Shown here: piece after piece, positions 1 through 10,101 of the stretch
Position numbering within the stretch: position 1 is the first letter of the stretch
Layout of the letters: the number at the start of each line of letters is the position of its first letter
Assembly: GCA_024275695.1 (NCBI GenBank)
Contig: JAJRYP010000039.1
Span: 1 to 29,537 of the forward strand
Reading direction: 5' to 3'
Source: Patescibacteria group bacterium
Lineage (GTDB): Bacteria > Patescibacteriota > Gracilibacteria > UBA1369 > PNNO01
DNA length: 29,537 bases
Notes under the pieces: generated by a model
Seen by the model: the letters and a program-made list of their open reading frames with translations, nothing else
Databases searched by the model: none
Told to the model about the DNA's origin: nothing
Made by a program: the position numbers and the translations under genes

Positions 1-97
1 TAATTCCGACCGTAGTCAAAATCGTTCGAAGCCTGTTTGTTTTAAGACCTTGAATCGCAAGTTGAATCGCTAATTTTACTTTGTTTAAGTTAAACAT
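1..97 (-). CDS. Second MacB/FtsX-type ABC permease (partial, runs off window)
   Basis: An ATG at 97 on the minus strand opens a frame without stops to the window edge. The 32 visible residues begin MFNLNKVKLAIQ and continue with a KTNRLRTILTTVGI stretch. This matches the start of MacB/FtsX permeases, a short cytoplasmic helix followed by an 'N..R..LT.LG.' motif leading into TM1, and it resembles the N-terminus of the permease just upstream (LLANKMRAFLTILGTIIGV). It starts 5 nt after that gene's stop, so it is probably the fourth gene of the same operon and a tandem paralogue. No clear ribosome-binding site is visible. Its real length cannot be seen. The alternative, a short unrelated peptide, is unlikely given the similarity. 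Confidence 0.75.
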   Translation of the reverse strand, partial: MFNLNKVKLAIQLAIQGLKTNRLRTILTTVGI

Positions 98-102
98 AAT
101 GA

Positions 103-1335
103 TTATTCATATCGTAATGCTTCAATTGCCGGTAAGCCGGCAGCTTTCTTTGCGGGACCGTATCCAAATACAATTCCCACTCCGGCTATAACAATACTTG
201 CTATTATTATTGAATCTTCCGTAACGATAAATGCCCAGTCATAACCTAAGTATTGAATGGTTGTTGCTACAAGCGCGGAAAATAAAACGCCGATAATTAT
301 TCCGATAGCACCTCCAATGCCGGTAATTGAAACCGCTTCAATAAGGAATTGGCTCAATATATCATTGCGTCTTGCTCCAAGGGCTTTTCGAAGGCCGATC
401 TCTCTTGTTCTTTCCGTTACTGCAATATACATAACATTCATAATCCCGATTCCTCCAACAATAAGAGCAATAAACGCAATTGCCGTAAGCATGATTTTTA
501 TACTTCCGGTAATGTTTTGTATTGTTTTTAGCCCTTGCGCCTGACTTACCACGGTAAAATCATCATCTTTAGGATCATCGATACCGTGCCGGCCTCTTAA
601 AATGTTTTCTACGCTTGCCATAACCTCATCTACGTTTTGATCGTCGTTTACTTTAATACGCGCAAGCGCCAGATGATTTACTCCAAGTATTAATTTATGC
701 ATTGTTCTAACAGGAATAAAAACAAGTGTATCATTATTCGAAAAGCCGCTTGAGCCTCGTTCTTCCATAACTCCGATAACTTTAAAAGAAACATTCTGAA
801 TTTTAACTGATTCCCCAATGGGACTTCTGCTTCCAAACAGATCTTCTTTTATTTTTGATCCAAGCACAATAACTTTTGCAATGCCTCTTTCCTCAGTGTC
901 ATTAAAAAATCTCCCCTCCGCAACAGCTGTATCTTCAACAACAGGATAAGTTGCAAATGTTCCCGTGAGTGTTGTTTCCGTTTTGTTATTTTTATAAATA
1001 ACTTCACCAACTTCTCTATTATATCCGGCAACTTCAACCACGTTGGGAATATCTCGTAGCGCGGTGATATCTTCATATTTGAGTGTTGTAATTACAATCC
1101 CCATTAAAGCCGCCGGCGGTTCGTCTTCATCGCTTCCACCCGGAAGTACTCCGACTAAATTTGATCCGATTGATTCAACCTGACTTACAATCAAAGATTC
1201 CGCCCCGTTTCCGACAGATACAATTACAATAATCGCGGACACACCTATTATAGTTCCAAGAATGGTCAAGAACGCCCGCATCTTATTCGCAAGAAGTCCG
1301 GTAATAGCAAGTTTTATAGTTAACCAGTGATTCAT
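103..1335 (-). CDS. MacB/YknZ-like ABC transporter permease
   Basis: This 410-aa membrane protein has the standard MacB layout. TM1 is at about residues 21-42, the extracytoplasmic MacB core domain at about 43-280, and three C-terminal TM helices (FtsX domain) at about 283-400. The cytoplasmic loop after TM2 carries the family signature TERTREIGLRKALGAR, and the C-terminus ends PAIEALRYE, also typical. Such permeases work as dimers with a cytoplasmic ATPase to drive export or extraction of peptides, toxins or lipids across the envelope, a mechanotransmission mechanism known for MacB. The start overlaps the upstream ATPase stop by 4 nt (ATGA), which suggests translational coupling. The substrate cannot be inferred from sequence. 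Confidence 0.93.
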   Translation of the reverse strand: MNHWLTIKLAITGLLANKMRAFLTILGTIIGVSAIIVIVSVGNGAESLIVSQVESIGSNLVGVLPGGSDEDEPPAALMGIVITTLKYEDITALRDIPNVVEVAGYNREVGEVIYKNNKTETTLTGTFATYPVVEDTAVAEGRFFNDTEERGIAKVIVLGSKIKEDLFGSRSPIGESVKIQNVSFKVIGVMEERGSSGFSNNDTLVFIPVRTMHKLILGVNHLALARIKVNDDQNVDEVMASVENILRGRHGIDDPKDDDFTVVSQAQGLKTIQNITGSIKIMLTAIAFIALIVGGIGIMNVMYIAVTERTREIGLRKALGARRNDILSQFLIEAVSITGIGGAIGIIIGVLFSALVATTIQYLGYDWAFIVTEDSIIIASIVIAGVGIVFGYGPAKKAAGLPAIEALRYE

Positions 1336-2018
1336 GAGTGTCCATTAAATGTTAGCCCGTCTTTCATTTTTACAATTCGCTGGGCATGTGCTGCTATATT
1401 GTCTTCATGCGTCACAATTATTATGGTGTGTCCTTCTTTATGCAGATTGTCGAAGATTTCCATGATTTCACGACTTGAAGCGCTGTCCAAATTTCCGGTG
1501 GGTTCATCGGCGAAAATAATCCTGGGTTTGTTTATGAGCGCGCGCGCAATTGCCACACGCTGTTGCTGACCTCCCGAAAGCTCGTTTGATTTATTTTTCA
1601 TTCTGTTTCCAAGTCCGACATCTAAAAGAGCTTTCTCAGCTCTCTTTATTTGTTCCTCTTCTTTAATGCCGGCATAGATCATAGGTAGCCGTACATTATC
1701 TACGGCTGTAGTTCTCGGAAGGAGATTAAAAGCCTGAAACACGAATCCAACCTTTTTATTTCTTATTTCGGCAAGTTTATCATCATCGAACTTTCTTGTG
1801 TTTTCGCCATCGAACATATACTCGCCGGAGGTCGGTACGTCCAGGAATCCCAAGATATGCATTAATGTCGATTTCCCACTTCCGGAATGTCCCATAATTG
1901 CAATAAATTCTCCTTCGTGAACTTCAAAATCCACACCTTTAAGGGCGTGCGTAACAACAGTACCGGTTATATAATCTTTCGTAAGATTTTTTGTGGAAAT
2001 CAGCGCCTCTTTTTTCAT
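1332..2018 (-). CDS. MacB/LolD/YknY-like ABC transporter ATP-binding protein
   Basis: This 228-aa ABC ATPase is complete. It has Walker A GHSGSGKS (residues 43-50), a Q-loop in VFQAFNLLP (about 93-101), the signature LSGGQQQR (147-154), Walker B IIFADE (about 167-172) followed by PTGNLD, and the switch His in IIIVTHE (about 204). The length and the PTGNLDS motif are typical of the LolD/MacB/YknY group, which powers MacB-type permeases. It lies between the adaptor gene (25-nt gap upstream) and the permease (4-nt overlap downstream), so it is the motor of this exporter. All catalytic residues look intact. Confidence 0.96.
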   Translation of the reverse strand: MKKEALISTKNLTKDYITGTVVTHALKGVDFEVHEGEFIAIMGHSGSGKSTLMHILGFLDVPTSGEYMFDGENTRKFDDDKLAEIRNKKVGFVFQAFNLLPRTTAVDNVRLPMIYAGIKEEEQIKRAEKALLDVGLGNRMKNKSNELSGGQQQRVAIARALINKPRIIFADEPTGNLDSASSREIMEIFDNLHKEGHTIIIVTHEDNIAAHAQRIVKMKDGLTFNGHS

Positions 2019-2043
2019 CTTGCACTGTTATTAATGATTTAAT

Positions 2044-3927
2044 TTATTTAACGAATGTAATTACTTTATCGCCTTCTTTTAAACCGGACAGGACTTCAAC
2101 GAATTGATCGTTTTCAATACCTGTTGTTATTTGTCTTTTTTCAGGCTTTCCGTTAGTAAGAATTTCAACGTATTTAGTGCTGTCTTCGAATTTTAAAGCA
2201 CGTATCGGAATTAAAAGAACATTTTCTTTTTTATCGGTTTCGATGTCCAGGTTAACCGTCATTCCGGATTTGATTTTTTCATTTTGTCCCGTGAATGCGG
2301 TTTTAATTTTATAATATATAACACCTTGAATAACTGTTTCAGCCGGGTCAATTTCAACAACATCTACATAGAATTTTTCAGTAAAATCGAATGCATCCAG
2401 AGTCATCTCAACGCTGTCTTTTAATTTGATTTTTACAATATCTGTTTCAGGTACATTTGCTTCGACAAGTAATCCTTCCGCGTGAAGAGTTATAAAAGGG
2501 CTTAATGAAGTCTCGGTTAATGAAATATTCTCTCCGACTTCGCTATATATGAAACTTACAACAGCATCGATTGGCGCATAAAGTTGACTGTCCCGGAAAT
2601 TTTTTTCAGCTGTTTTAAGATCAATTTCCGCTTGATTAATTTGAGCCGCAAGGGGAGCGAGATCAACTGTTCTGGCCGGAGATTTTTTAAGTTCGAGAGT
2701 TGCTATTGCGGTATCCAGGGCGGCTTTCTTTAAAGCAACAAGCGCGTCCGTGTTTTTATTGGATGTTTCCGCGTTAAGTTTTGCCTGCTTGAGAGCGTTT
2801 TCAGCCGAGTTAAGTTTGTTTTTCGCAGCGTCTATTTGTAATTGGTACGATAAGGTAAGAGTTTCAATATCCTGCCTCGATCCCGTCTTTAATGTCTGAA
2901 TTGTATTCGCGGAGTCTTGCATTGATAATGTTGCTGTTGATAATGTAGAAGATTGCGTTGATATTTCTATGATTAAATTTTGAAGATCGGTTCTATCGTA
3001 CGGCAGTTTTTCCAGTTCGTATCCTGTCTGTGATAAAAGTAACAAGATGCTGTTAGCCGCTTGCAAAGTCTTAGTGAGAACATCATCGATCTCCGATTGA
3101 GAAGGCTCGTTTGTTAAATTTTGATACGCCTCCAGAGCCGCTTCGTAATCATTATTTGCCGGAGTATGATAAACTCTTTCTAAACTGTGTTTATTTGTTT
3201 GTGATAGAAGAATATATCCTGTCCCTCTAACTCCAATAGTTTCCTCAGCCAGATAAATGCTGTCCTGAAGAATGGGAAATATGTTGTCTAATTGTGTTTC
3301 AGTTTTTTTATACGCATTTTCAATCGCTACGGATTGAGATGTGTCACCTGTAAGCTCAAGGTTTGCAATTTCCTTTTCGGCAAGCGCCTTTGTTGTTTCA
3401 TATTCTTTTTTTGCATTTTCAAAATCAAGTTCTGCCAAATCAACGGTTTGCCATCCGATTTCTTTGGTGTTTTCAGCTTCAACCAATGCCGCGTCGTAAG
3501 CCGCCTGCGCACTTTGAACATCGGGTTCCGCAATTAAAATTTCTTCATACTTTGCGCCCGCCTGTGTTTGATTGTAAAGCGCTCTTGTGTATTCAAGATT
3601 CGCGCGTTTCCGTTCTATATCCAGTTCAAGCGTTTCGTTCTCAAGCGATGCCAGGAGATCACCGCTTGCAACTTTATCTCCTTCTTCAACAGTTATTTCT
3701 TTGATTTTTCCGGATTTCTGAAAATGCAAATCAACGGAAGGATCCGCTTTAATTGTTCCGGTTACACTTACTGTTTGGACAATATCACCTTTAGTTGCCT
3801 GGGCAAGAACATACTCTTTCTCTTTTTCTCCACCAAAAAAATATGAAGCTATGAATCCTACGGCAATAATGCCGATAATCACTTTTACTGATTTTTTTCG
3901 GAAAAAGCTTCCTATATTTGAATTCAT
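2044..3927 (-). CDS. MacA/YknX-like membrane-fusion (HlyD-type) adaptor with long coiled coil
   Basis: This 627-aa protein is anchored by one N-terminal TM helix (about 12-31). The first biotinyl/lipoyl half-motif follows at about 62-98 (SGKIKEITVEEGDKVASGD). Then comes an unusually long charged, Ala/Leu/Glu-rich helical region (about 100-440), then the second lipoyl half (APIDAVVSFIYSEVGENI) and beta-barrel/membrane-proximal domains to the C-terminus (GLKEGDKVITFV). MacA and YknX are usually about 370-400 aa, so the hairpin region is greatly extended and may contain more than one helical hairpin. In this family the adaptor sits outside the membrane, binds the permease and stimulates the ATPase. 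It is the first gene of the operon. No convincing promoter was found upstream. Confidence 0.9.
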   Translation of the reverse strand: MNSNIGSFFRKKSVKVIIGIIAVGFIASYFFGGEKEKEYVLAQATKGDIVQTVSVTGTIKADPSVDLHFQKSGKIKEITVEEGDKVASGDLLASLENETLELDIERKRANLEYTRALYNQTQAGAKYEEILIAEPDVQSAQAAYDAALVEAENTKEIGWQTVDLAELDFENAKKEYETTKALAEKEIANLELTGDTSQSVAIENAYKKTETQLDNIFPILQDSIYLAEETIGVRGTGYILLSQTNKHSLERVYHTPANNDYEAALEAYQNLTNEPSQSEIDDVLTKTLQAANSILLLLSQTGYELEKLPYDRTDLQNLIIEISTQSSTLSTATLSMQDSANTIQTLKTGSRQDIETLTLSYQLQIDAAKNKLNSAENALKQAKLNAETSNKNTDALVALKKAALDTAIATLELKKSPARTVDLAPLAAQINQAEIDLKTAEKNFRDSQLYAPIDAVVSFIYSEVGENISLTETSLSPFITLHAEGLLVEANVPETDIVKIKLKDSVEMTLDAFDFTEKFYVDVVEIDPAETVIQGVIYYKIKTAFTGQNEKIKSGMTVNLDIETDKKENVLLIPIRALKFEDSTKYVEILTNGKPEKRQITTGIENDQFVEVLSGLKEGDKVITFVK

Positions 3928-4026
3928 AGCCCTAAAAATAACTAAGGAAATCCTATCTCTTTTTTATTAAAGAGGCAAGATGATTCTTTTTTAACAAAAC
4001 GGTATGGTCAAGAATGACTAAAATGC

Positions 4027-4055
4027 TTGACATAAATTACAAGATGTTATATAAG
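4027..4055 (+). promoter_or_regulatory. Sigma70-type promoter for the 4085 gene
   Basis: TTGACA (4027-4032), a 17-nt spacer and TATAAG (4050-4055). The predicted transcript start is near 4062. This excludes the in-frame GTG at 4055 as a start and supports ATG 4085. Confidence 0.7.
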
Positions 4056-4084
4056 TGAATCTTGTAATTGTTTACTTATATATT

Positions 4085-4654
4085 ATGAGTGAATCATTTA
4101 AAGAACAAATAGGCCAAGAAACAGAAAGATATAGCGATGAATTTCTTGATGAAATTATATCTGAAGTAAACGGCCCCACTCCTAAAGCGGAATGTGGCGA
4201 AGTAAGGCGTTGGTATAATAATAAAGTTCTTTCTGTTGTTGGAGTAATCGGATTAGGACTTTTGGCCGGAGCTGCCGGTGCTTGTAAAGAAAAGAAAAAA
4301 ACTTCCGATTTGGTAACTTATTCTATAGGTTGTTACGGAGCTAAAAATGGAAAAAAGTTTCTTAAACATCGTGCCGCATTAGAAAAGGATTGCGTAGAAC
4401 ATAGGACAGCATGGTTAGATCAACGTCAAACGCCGGAACTTATTGATATTCAGGCTCAACAAAGAGGATTAAAAGCATGTAAAAGATATGAAGAGTTTTT
4501 GTTAGCCAACCAGTCAAAAGCCGATAAAATTCAAAGAAATCCAAAAGTGAGTTTTGAAAAACGTGGTGTTTGTAGAAAATTATGGAACAAAATAAGAAGA
4601 ATGGTTGGGAAAAATGAAACTGAAAATATTATTCAGTTAGAAAGCAATTATTAA
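4085..4654 (+). CDS. Unrecognised single-pass membrane protein with six cysteines
   Basis: I do not recognise this 189-aa protein. It has an acidic N-terminal segment (residues 1-47), one hydrophobic helix at about 48-66 (VLSVVGVIGLGLLAGAAGA) and a charged, basic C-terminal half. Cysteines are at 37, 67, 83, 103, 132 and 163, five of them at or after the TM helix, so disulfides are possible if that half is outside the cell. Cys67 follows AGA directly after the TM helix, but the segment is not N-terminal and residue -3 is Ala, so a lipoprotein is doubtful. ATG 4085 was chosen over an upstream in-frame GTG that lies inside the -10 box. The next small membrane protein gene starts 44 nt after its stop. 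Confidence 0.7.
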   Translation: MSESFKEQIGQETERYSDEFLDEIISEVNGPTPKAECGEVRRWYNNKVLSVVGVIGLGLLAGAAGACKEKKKTSDLVTYSIGCYGAKNGKKFLKHRAALEKDCVEHRTAWLDQRQTPELIDIQAQQRGLKACKRYEEFLLANQSKADKIQRNPKVSFEKRGVCRKLWNKIRRMVGKNETENIIQLESNY

Positions 4655-4665
4655 TATGCTACAAT
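4637..4665 (+). promoter_or_regulatory. Possible promoter for the 4699 gene
   Basis: TTAGAA (4637-4642), a 17-nt spacer and TACAAT (4660-4665). The -10 is good and the -35 weak. It overlaps the end of the preceding gene. Confidence 0.3.
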
Positions 4666-4698
4666 ATGAGATGTGTTTAGCAGATTAATAATTTAGTC

Positions 4699-4947
4699 AT
4701 GGATAAAGTTCTTTTTGCTCTTATCGGATTCCCGCTTTCTTTTCTTATTATCATATATAGGGCTAAATTGAAAAATTTTACCGGTGATATTGATTTCGCT
4801 GAAAAATATTTAGGATCGGGTGGAACTTACAGTCTGTTCGTACTTGTTGGTATAGGACTTTTTTTTGTTACCTTAATGTATATTACCGGAACTGTTCAAT
4901 CTGTGTTAAGCGGTTTATTTGGTCCTTTTTTATTGTCAGGCAATTAA
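4699..4947 (+). CDS. Small two-TM membrane protein, CPR-type, unknown function
   Basis: This 82-aa protein has hydrophobic helices at about 3-20 (VLFALIGFPLSFLIIIY) and 44-66 (YSLFVLVGIGLFFVTLMYITG), joined by a polar loop with FTGDIDFAEKYLGSGGTY. The loop pattern 'GDI.FAE..LG.GGTY' followed by a helix ending in MY.TGT resembles short conserved membrane proteins I associate with CPR genomes, but I cannot name a function. Start codon and length fit the hydrophobicity pattern. The strong rRNA promoter begins 15 nt after its stop codon. Confidence 0.7.
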   Translation: MDKVLFALIGFPLSFLIIIYRAKLKNFTGDIDFAEKYLGSGGTYSLFVLVGIGLFFVTLMYITGTVQSVLSGLFGPFLLSGN

Positions 4948-4962
4948 ATGGTAAAAAAATAG

Positions 4963-4991
4963 TTGACTTTAAATTTTCGATTCTTTATAAT
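4963..4991 (+). promoter_or_regulatory. Strong sigma70-type promoter of the 23S-5S locus
   Basis: TTGACT (4963-4968), a 17-nt spacer and a consensus TATAAT (4986-4991), in an AT-rich context. Transcription would begin near 4998, about 325 nt before mature 23S. It is one of the strongest promoter matches in the window and fits an rRNA operon. It could alternatively drive a short leader RNA ending at 5121. Confidence 0.75.
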
Positions 4992-5040
4992 CGGTACACC
5001 AAATTGCTAAAAAGTAGCTTTTTTATGCGCAAAAAATCGT

Positions 5041-5121
5041 ACATACTCTTAAGCTTGAAAACGTAAAGCCTCGCGTTTATTTAGGTTTGAGAGTGTGTGC
5101 GCCAAGTACACACTTTTTTTT
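5041..5121 (+). terminator. Terminator-like hairpin competing with a long leader hairpin (candidate attenuator)
   Basis: A 7-bp stem (5092-5098 with 5108-5114, 9-nt loop) runs straight into eight Ts (5114-5121), the form of an intrinsic terminator. Its 5' arm is also the end of a longer helix in which 5041-5063 pairs with 5074-5098 over about 21 base pairs including wobbles. The two structures share 5092-5098 and exclude each other, as in antiterminator/terminator switches. It lies between the 4963-4991 promoter and 23S. Either it attenuates rRNA transcription or it ends a separate RNA of about 120 nt. Structure is seen by eye only. Confidence 0.5.
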
Positions 5122-5322
5122 ACTTCGCATGAAGTTGATCCTTGAAAATTAGAGTTTAGAAACCACAAATTGAACACCTTACTGTTAATTGCCGATTACT
5201 AATTTCCAATTACTAATTGGTGGTTAATTGATAGAAAAATCTGGTGATTCGTTGTTATTTTTACGAATTGCTAGTCAATCACGTCGGTTCGCTGACGTGA
5301 TATGTACGTTTTAAATAAAATA
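5122..5322 (+). other. Spacer upstream of 23S with 5' arms of the rRNA processing stem
   Basis: No gene is visible here and there is no 16S rRNA or tRNA. A 'ccttgaaaa' motif near 5140 resembles the 3' part of 16S-23S spacers in other bacteria. 5253-5276 pairs along its whole length with 8406-8429 downstream of 23S (24 positions, 3 G-U). 5306-5328 pairs with 8310-8327, with a 5-nt bulge. Between these arms is an 8-bp hairpin (5278-5285 with 5294-5301). This is the expected form of a 23S precursor stem cut by RNase III. Short AT repeats (gattactaatt/aattactaatt) lie near 5195-5220. Confidence 0.7.
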
Positions 5323-8317
<2,995 letters not shown>

Positions 8318-8456
8318 TTTAAAACGTATTTTTTGGCACGAAGTGTTGGTGCTAAGTCCCGTATAGGCTTTAGGGATTTAGTACCGGCACTAAATTATGT
8401 GCTAAGACTAGCAATTTGTGGAAATAACATGTCATTTTGACGGCAGCTTTAAAAGC
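8318..8456 (+). other. 23S-5S spacer with processing stem and hairpin
   Basis: The spacer is about 140 nt and holds no tRNA. It contains the 3' arms of the 23S precursor helix (8310-8327 and 8406-8429) and a separate 19-bp hairpin, 8342-8360 with 8373-8391, fully paired with four G-U pairs. The pairing to sequences upstream of 23S indicates that both rRNAs come from one precursor. Confidence 0.7.
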
Positions 8457-8457
8457 C

Positions 8458-8581
8458 ACCGTCTTGGTAGCTCTAGAGAGTGGGGTACACCTGTTCCCAT
8501 CCCGAACACAGAAGTTAAGTCACTCTTCGCCGATGGTACTGCAGCATGAGCTGTGGAAGAGTAGGGCGCTGCCAAGACAGT
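8458..8581 (+). rRNA. rrf: 5S ribosomal RNA
   Basis: The terminal helix pairs ccgtcttggtag at the 5' end with ctgccaagacag at the 3' end. The conserved loop B/C segment cccatcccgaacacagaagttaag is near 8496-8519, followed by gccgatggtact (8529-8540). Length is about 120 nt, as expected. It lies about 140 nt after 23S on the same strand. End positions are approximate to 1-3 nt because the terminal helix extends (ccac/gtgg) beyond the usual 5S end. Confidence 0.95.
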
Positions 8582-8596
8582 GGTTTTTAAGTTATT

Positions 8597-8629
8597 CCAA
8601 AGGGTGACACCCCTGGTTTCCCCCTTTGG
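8597..8629 (+). terminator. Hairpin downstream of 5S (possible rRNA terminator or processing site)
   Basis: CCAAAGGG (8597-8604) pairs with CCCTTTGG (8622-8629), enclosing a 17-nt loop, and a gggtgacaccc element overlaps the 5' arm. No T-run follows directly, so intrinsic termination here is uncertain. The larger inverted repeat at 8653-8755 may be the actual stop. Confidence 0.35.
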
Positions 8630-8652
8630 GGAACCCCTTTCCTCATAAGGTT

Positions 8653-8755
8653 GTGAACAAAATTATTTTTCGCAAAGGCTCGTGTTTTTTTTGCCTGCGG
8701 GACCCACAAGACCCGCAGAAAAAACACTACGCGGGCTCAAAACAATTTTGTTCAC
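8653..8755. repeat. 103-nt imperfect inverted repeat with nested stems
   Basis: The outer arms gtgaacaaaatt(a)ttttt (8653-8670) and aaaac(a)attttgttcac (8739-8755) are nearly perfect complements. An inner stem joins a gtgttttttt..ctgcggg segment (about 8682-8701) to cccgcag..aaaaaacac (about 8711-8728) around a 9-nt loop. T-rich sequence follows the right arm (atttttagg). It could act as a terminator for the rRNA operon, or in both directions because traC-like transcription converges on it, or it could be a miniature inverted-repeat element. Copy number elsewhere is unknown. Confidence 0.5.
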
Positions 8756-8786
8756 ATTTTTAGGTATGCAAAAAAACGTCTTCATG

Positions 8787-8825
8787 CGACATTATGTCGG
8801 GCCTGGTCGGACTTGAACCCTAAGG
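8787..8825 (-). pseudogene. Possible tRNA 3'-end remnant
   Basis: Read on the minus strand, ggttcaagtccgac (8806-8819) looks like a tRNA T-arm and is followed by acceptor-like sequence. The T-stem does not pair (TAGGG against CCGAC), and no anticodon arm or D-arm can be folded upstream before the traC-like stop codon at 8846. A perfect 6-bp inverted repeat (8787-8799) adjoins it. It may be the scar of a deleted or integrated-into tRNA gene, or chance. Confidence 0.3.
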
Positions 8826-8843
8826 CCATATGGTTAGCACACT

Positions 8844-9620
8844 TTATTCCTCCTCGTTGCCAAGCTTGTTCCTTTCCTCTTCCGAAAGAACGTCTTTGTC
8901 GGTTTTAATATCCATCTTTTCAATTTCTTCAACTTTTTGATTGCGCGAACTCATCGGGTTGTATATTTCATAAAAGAGTTCAATAAGATCTTTGGTTTTA
9001 AGTTGATCCACCTTTAGTCCCGTACTTTCAAGGCCCGCTTTAACAGTCGTGGTACGCTGATTTAAAGTCTTTTTGAGCTGCGCAAATTCTCTATGTCGTT
9101 TTTGAAGTTCGGAATATGTGTCTTTAGGAGACATATTTTGGAAGAAACGTTGTAAGAAAGTCGGTCTTGTTGAACGAAAAGTATCCATCGGAATTATAAC
9201 GTAAAATTCTTTTTCCATGATATCCGCATATTCAACAAGCCTTTGGATATAATCCATATATTCATATGTCTGTTGTTGTAAAAGTGTGTTGGTTTGTTTT
9301 TCTCCAAGATCGTTAAGTTGATCTATATAATTATCGATGTCCAGCTTTTTCGATCGTATAAGTATTTGAATAGGGAATTCCAAAGAGTTTAAAAATCCTT
9401 GATATGAATAAATAATTGCGTTTTGTTCTTCTTCCGATTTTAAATTGAAGTTTATACTGGAAACTTTTAAAATAGAACGAATTCCGCCATTTTTAAGGAC
9501 AACGGTATCATCTCGAATTTCAGCGATTTTTAAGTAGGTTTGAGTGCTTGCCGCAGGCGACTTTTTTGCCTGACGTACACTTTTATCGTTAATTTTTGTT
9601 TTTGTTGCTTCTTTAGGCAT
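8844..9620 (-). CDS. TraC/VirB4 N-terminal-domain-like protein
   Basis: This is a 258-aa soluble protein. After a basic, disordered start (1-28), residues about 29-130 (YLKIAEIRDDTVVLKNGG, SVSSINFNLKSEEEQ-like, FLNSLEFPIQILIRSKKLDID) match the N-terminal domain of TraC/VirB4-type ATPases of conjugation and type IV secretion systems. There is no Walker A motif, so the ATPase half is absent. In CPR genomes this domain is commonly a separate gene that follows a PrgI-like gene and precedes the ATPase gene. Here it follows the PrgI-like gene (11-nt gap), but the rRNA locus lies downstream in place of an ATPase. The C-terminus is acidic (GNEEE). A part in DNA uptake or type IV secretion is inferred. 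Confidence 0.75.
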   Translation of the reverse strand: MPKEATKTKINDKSVRQAKKSPAASTQTYLKIAEIRDDTVVLKNGGIRSILKVSSINFNLKSEEEQNAIIYSYQGFLNSLEFPIQILIRSKKLDIDNYIDQLNDLGEKQTNTLLQQQTYEYMDYIQRLVEYADIMEKEFYVIIPMDTFRSTRPTFLQRFFQNMSPKDTYSELQKRHREFAQLKKTLNQRTTTVKAGLESTGLKVDQLKTKDLIELFYEIYNPMSSRNQKVEEIEKMDIKTDKDVLSEEERNKLGNEEE

Positions 9621-9631
9621 ATTTTGTTTTT

Positions 9632-10078
9632 TTAGGATTTTTCGATTTTTTTACCATAAGCATCCAGCACTTGTGATAAATTATCCAAATTATTAATTGT
9701 TTCGGCAGATGACATTTTTTTCTTGGCTGATTTCTTTTGCACTTTGGTCGGTTTTGTGGACGTTGTTATCGGAATGATAATTTCTCCACTGGCTTTAAAC
9801 CATTTTCTTTGTCTTGGTAAGAGATTAAATTCAATGAAAAGAAGTACGAATTTACCAAAAGATACATTGAATATTTTAACAAAGGCTATTACTGCCGTGA
9901 GCATCAAAATGATCGCAACGGGAGGGAGCCAAACTTCCCAAAAATAACTTCTGGATAAAATAGTGTAAACGATATATGCAAGACCGCCTCCGGCACCAAT
10001 AATGATCATGTGCTTTAGAGTTAGCGGTCCAATGATTTTATCCGCTCTTTGTACGTCTTGTGGTACTTTAAATTGCAT
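9632..10078 (-). CDS. PrgI family membrane protein
   Basis: This 148-aa protein begins MQFKVPQDVQRADKIIGPLTLKH, the typical start of PrgI/TcpE-like proteins that accompany type IV secretion ATPases in Gram-positive and CPR genomes. Two TM helices (about 25-45 and 50-70) are followed by KFVLLFIEFNLLPRQRKWF and a basic, probably disordered tail. ATG 10078 was chosen over an upstream in-frame TTG (10087) because the family starts at MQFK and the -10 box at 10102-10107 places transcription start near 10095. It forms an operon with the TraC-like gene. The role, an inner-membrane component of a T4SS-like apparatus, comes from family knowledge. Confidence 0.85.
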   Translation of the reverse strand: MQFKVPQDVQRADKIIGPLTLKHMIIIGAGGGLAYIVYTILSRSYFWEVWLPPVAIILMLTAVIAFVKIFNVSFGKFVLLFIEFNLLPRQRKWFKASGEIIIPITTSTKPTKVQKKSAKKKMSSAETINNLDNLSQVLDAYGKKIEKS

Positions 10079-10101
10079 TACTATCAAAGTTATATCTATA
10101 A

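Noticed and set aside
4055..4084. GTG start extending the 189-aa protein by 10 residues
   Set aside because: The GTG overlaps the -10 hexamer, so it would not be transcribed from this promoter.
8844..9620. TraC-like gene as a truncated pseudogene
   Set aside because: This domain is often a separate gene in CPR genomes, and the frame is intact with a natural C-terminus.
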